Source: Aeromicrobium phragmitis (lineage in GTDB: Bacteria; Actinomycetota; Actinomycetes; Propionibacteriales; Nocardioidaceae). From it: DNA of 64,000 nt. Below the pieces are notes generated by a model, which did not search any database, was not told the DNA's origin, and saw only the letters and a list, made by a program, of their open reading frames with translations. Below, piece by piece: positions 61,480 through 64,000 of this stretch. How positions within the stretch are numbered: position 1 is the first letter of the stretch; every line of letters starts with the position of its first letter. The stretch spans positions 247,206-311,205 of the forward strand of contig NZ_RDBF01000004.1 of NCBI RefSeq assembly GCF_003674095.1, in the 5' to 3' direction. A program made the position numbers and the translations under genes.

Positions 61480-62973
61480 ATGAACGCCGAGAAGTTCGAC
61501 TCCCTCAATCCCGCCACGGGTGATGTCGTCGCGACCCATCCGGTCCACACGGCGGACGACGTCGCGGAGGCGGTGGCCCGGGCGCGACACGCATCCGCGT
61601 GGTGGGCCGAGATCGGCTTCGAGGGGCGCAAGGAGTTCCTGCTGCGGTGGCGCAGCGTCATCACCCGGCGGATCGAGCAGATCGCCGACCTCGTCCATCG
61701 GGAGACCGGCAAACCGCACGGCGATGCGCTGCTGGAGATCGGGATCGCCATCGACCACATCGACTGGGTCGCGAAGAACGCCAGCAAGATCCTCGGGCGG
61801 CAGAAGGTCTCGTCGGGACTGTTGATGTCGAATCAGGTCTCGTCGGTCGAGTACCGGCCGCTCGGGGTGGTGGGCGTCATCGGCCCGTGGAACTACCCGG
61901 TCTTCACGCCGATGGGGTCGATCGCGTACGCGCTGGCCGCCGGCAACGCGGTGGTGTTCAAGCCGAGTGAGTTCACGCCCACCGTGGGGCAGTGGGTCGT
62001 CGACACGTTCACGGAGGTCCTGGAGGGTGCGCCGGTGCTGCAGCTGGTGACCGGATTCGGCGAGACCGGCCACGCCCTCTGCACGTCCGGCGTCGACAAG
62101 CTCGCCTTCACGGGCTCCGCCGCCACCGGTAAGAAGGTCATGGCAGCGTGCGCCGAGACGCTGACGCCCGTGGTGATCGAAGCGGGCGGCAAGGATGCGT
62201 TGATCGTGGACGTCGACGCCGATCTCGCCGCTGCGGCGGATGCGGCACTGTGGTCGGGCATGTCGAACGCCGGACAGACGTGCATCGGCACTGAGCGCGT
62301 GTACGTTCATGAGAAGGTCTTCGAGCCGTTCCTGGCGGAGCTGGTGCAGCGCGCTCGGGAGCTGCGACCCGGCTACGACGACGGCGCCGCGTACGGGCCC
62401 GCGACGATGCCCTCGCAGCTCGAGATCATCCGTCGCCACATCGACGACGCGATCGCTCGCGGTGGTCGAGCCGTCGTGGGTGGTGCCGGTGCGGTCGACG
62501 ACCGCTACGTGCAGCCGACCATCCTCACCCACGTCCCGGAGGACTCGGTCGCCGTGACCGAGGAGACGTTCGGTCCGACGCTCGTGGTGAATCCGGTCGC
62601 GAGCATGGAGGAAGCCGTCGCACGCACCAACGCGACTTCGTACGGGTTGGCGGGAGCGGTGTTCGGGCGCAAGAACGCCGAGCGCATCGCCCGGGACATT
62701 CGCTCGGGCATGACCTCGGTCAACTCGGTCATCTCGTTCGCGGCGGTGCCGGGCCTGCCCTTCGGTGGGATCGGAGACTCGGGCTTCGGGCGCATCCACG
62801 GCCCCGACGGCCTGCGCGAGTTCACGTATCCCAAGTCCGTGACGGTGCAGCGGATGAAGCCGCCGTTGGCGCTCACCACATTCACCCGGAACCAGAAGAC
62901 CGAGGGGATGTTCGCCAAGCTTCTCACCGTCCTGTACGGCGGCAAGAGCACGCTGCCGCCGCGCCGCTCGTAG
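61480..62973 (+). CDS. Aldehyde dehydrogenase
   Basis: A 497-residue NAD(P)-dependent enzyme. The catalytic Cys268 is in AGQTCIGTERV, and Glu234 is in VIEAGGKDA (the usual ELGGK reads EAGGK). The nucleotide-binding motif FTGSAATGKKVM and the C-terminal PFGGIGDSGFGR are complete. It resembles the succinate-semialdehyde/fatty-aldehyde branch more than betaine aldehyde dehydrogenase, judging by WNYPVFTPMGSIAYAL. The ATG lies one base after the GMC stop, so the two are coupled, giving an alcohol to acid route. Confidence 0.92.
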   Translation: MNAEKFDSLNPATGDVVATHPVHTADDVAEAVARARHASAWWAEIGFEGRKEFLLRWRSVITRRIEQIADLVHRETGKPHGDALLEIGIAIDHIDWVAKNASKILGRQKVSSGLLMSNQVSSVEYRPLGVVGVIGPWNYPVFTPMGSIAYALAAGNAVVFKPSEFTPTVGQWVVDTFTEVLEGAPVLQLVTGFGETGHALCTSGVDKLAFTGSAATGKKVMAACAETLTPVVIEAGGKDALIVDVDADLAAAADAALWSGMSNAGQTCIGTERVYVHEKVFEPFLAELVQRARELRPGYDDGAAYGPATMPSQLEIIRRHIDDAIARGGRAVVGGAGAVDDRYVQPTILTHVPEDSVAVTEETFGPTLVVNPVASMEEAVARTNATSYGLAGAVFGRKNAERIARDIRSGMTSVNSVISFAAVPGLPFGGIGDSGFGRIHGPDGLREFTYPKSVTVQRMKPPLALTTFTRNQKTEGMFAKLLTVLYGGKSTLPPRRS

Positions 62974-63050
62974 GTGATCGAGCAGCCCGCCCTTCGATAC
63001 GCCGCTCGTTCCTCGCGGCTACTCAGGATCCGGAACGAGGGGCAAGTTCG

Positions 63051-63194
63051 TAGGTGGTCGAGTAGCCCGGAGCTCTGCGGAGGGCGCATCGAGACCACGT
63101 CGCGCATGGTGGTCTCGATACGCTCGGCCGCGGCCGGCCTCCCTACTCGACCACCCGGTCGGTAGGTGGTCGAGTAGCCCGGAATCGAGACCAC
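63051..63194. repeat. Second cluster of the GTGGTCTCGATACG...CTACTCGACCACC palindromic repeats
   Basis: Three units of the same family as at 42763-43073 fill most of the 236-base gap after the aldehyde dehydrogenase: 63051-63098 (-), 63109-63155 (+) and a shortened one 63163-63194 (-). A decayed unit is visible at about 62970-63003. Here the head-on junction is CTACTCGACCACC and TAGGTGGTCGAGTAG around a short CGGTCGG spacer. The third unit has lost its interior, joining the two end motifs directly. No gene is seen in the gap. Confidence 0.88.
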
Positions 63195-63209
63195 GCCGGA
63201 CGCACCGCG

Positions 63210-64000
63210 CTAATCCCTCAGCAGGGTGGCGCGGATTCTCCATCCCCAGCGGTTGCCGAGGCGGATGGGTTCGGCGTGGCCGAAGGTCTTGAGCTTGTGG
63301 TGGTGGCGACACAACGCCCAGAGGTTCTCACCTGATGTGGGGCCGTCCGGTAGCGGTTCTCGGTGGTCGAGGTCGCAGTTGGTGGCTTTGGTGCTGCATC
63401 CGGGGTATCGGCAGGTGCCGTCGCGGTAGCGGATGGCGTTCCGTAGATGCTCGGGTGGGTACCGTCCTTCGTAGGTGACGGAGAGGACGTCGTCCTTCTC
63501 GTCGACGAGGAGCCGGTACCAGAACGGGTTCCCACTCAGAGCGAGATCACGCAGCACGTTCGCCGGAATCACCCAGTCCCGGTCGGCGCTGACCGCCGGC
63601 TGATCATCCACTCCCGCGAGCGTGGACGCAGGAACCATGACCCCGATCGCGAGGTTCGGCGTCCGGGCGGGCTCGTTGTTCGGGTCGATGTGGTCGAGCG
63701 CGTCCACGAACACGTCCGCCCGACGCTGCGCGAGCGTCCGGTCGTCCTCGGTGGCGGTCTTGGCAGCGTGGTCGAGCCGCTGATCGATCCCCGCCAACAC
63801 ATACGACGGGAGATTCTCGGCATACAGGCTTCCGGTGCCGTCCTCATCATGGTGGATCGTGACTGAGCGTTCGGCCACGATGTCCTCATACCGCTTCTCG
63901 ACTTCGTCGGGTTCGACCCGGGCGATGAACCGCCGCATCCACTGGCGTAGTTCGCCGGTGGTGTGCGTGGCAGCGTAGGAGACGACTTGGCGGTCGAGCT
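63210..64000 (-). CDS. 13E12-repeat family HNH endonuclease, 5' part outside the window
   Basis: A second DUF222-HNH protein, of which the last 263 or so residues are present; the frame remains open to the window edge. The HNH module CRYPGCSTKATNCDLDHREP then NLWALCRHHHKLKTF is intact. In the shared region it is about 85-90% identical to the copy at 41549-42703 by eye. The differences cluster in short patches, and the last 25 residues are nearly unrelated. It lies 16 bp from a repeat unit that flanks its 3' end. Multicopy mobile or gene-conversion behaviour is likely. Confidence 0.92.
   Translation of the reverse strand, partial: LDRQVVSYAATHTTGELRQWMRRFIARVEPDEVEKRYEDIVAERSVTIHHDEDGTGSLYAENLPSYVLAGIDQRLDHAAKTATEDDRTLAQRRADVFVDALDHIDPNNEPARTPNLAIGVMVPASTLAGVDDQPAVSADRDWVIPANVLRDLALSGNPFWYRLLVDEKDDVLSVTYEGRYPPEHLRNAIRYRDGTCRYPGCSTKATNCDLDHREPLPDGPTSGENLWALCRHHHKLKTFGHAEPIRLGNRWGWRIRATLLRD

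Noticed and set aside
59865..61787. A 640-codon minus-strand frame across the GMC oxidoreductase gene
   Set aside because: It mirrors a clear GMC enzyme and lacks any recognisable domain.

Overview
The window is GC-rich (about 70% by eye) and densely packed with genes, with many GTG starts and 1-4 bp start/stop overlaps. Gene content and order point to an actinobacterium of the order Mycobacteriales. The blocks lysS-clpC, mutY-disA-radA, ppx-proC-excisionase-bS22-epimerase-acyltransferase, hemACDB, hemL-phosphatase-tlpA-ccdA-resB-ccsB and menA-menE-menC-menD recall the Mycobacterium tuberculosis order. A Rex-type redox regulator in front of the hem genes and a BldN/RsbN-like sigma/anti-sigma pair recall Streptomyces. 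The genus cannot be fixed from sequence alone; Gordonia- or Dietzia-like lineages are possible.

Layout. 1-5.4 kb: an oligopeptide/dipeptide ABC importer operon on the minus strand (binding protein, two permeases, a fused double ATPase cut by the window edge), preceded by a LysR regulator and a palindrome. 5.5-9.5 kb: a small membrane protein, a glycerophosphodiester phosphodiesterase, and a sugar-symporter-like MFS protein coupled to a PLP lyase. 9.5-11.6 kb: a TetR-ABC exporter operon under a 19 bp palindrome. 11.6-20.4 kb: lysS, clpC, mutY, a membrane-anchored protein, a CPT-like kinase, disA and radA. 20.5-21.4 kb: two small secreted proteins in a lower-GC patch. 21.5-31.2 kb: conserved mycobacterial-type genes (VOC, Cys-rich protein, ppx, proC, acuC, excisionase, bS22, epimerase, acyltransferase). 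31.2-34 kb: DUF5667 protein, ECF sigma factor and HAD phosphatase. 34-41.5 kb: AMP ligase, glutaredoxin, a Rex operator, then rex-hemA-hemC-hemD-hemB. 41.5-43.1 kb: a 13E12-type HNH protein and a cluster of palindromic repeats. 43.1-50.4 kb: a transglycosylase-like protein, hemL and a System II cytochrome c maturation operon. 50.4-58.7 kb: small membrane proteins, a cysteine-synthase-like enzyme, four menaquinone genes, an MFS efflux pump and an NAD(P)-binding protein. 58.7-63 kb: a DAO/GMC/aldehyde-dehydrogenase oxidation cassette. 63-64 kb: the same palindromic repeats and a second, truncated HNH copy.

How the genes work together. The centre of the window is respiratory: haem synthesis (hemA, C, D, B, L) under a likely NADH-sensing Rex switch, cytochrome c maturation (TlpA, CcdA, ResB, CcsB) and menaquinone synthesis (MenD, C, E, A). 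The left third combines protein quality control (ClpC), DNA repair (MutY, RadA) and c-di-AMP synthesis (DisA).

The most notable unexplained structure is the palindromic repeat family (GTGGTCTCGATACG...CTACTCGACCACC) that lies beside both HNH genes. The BldN/RsbN-like pair and the secreted-protein pair come next. No rRNA or tRNA genes and no CRISPR array were seen.
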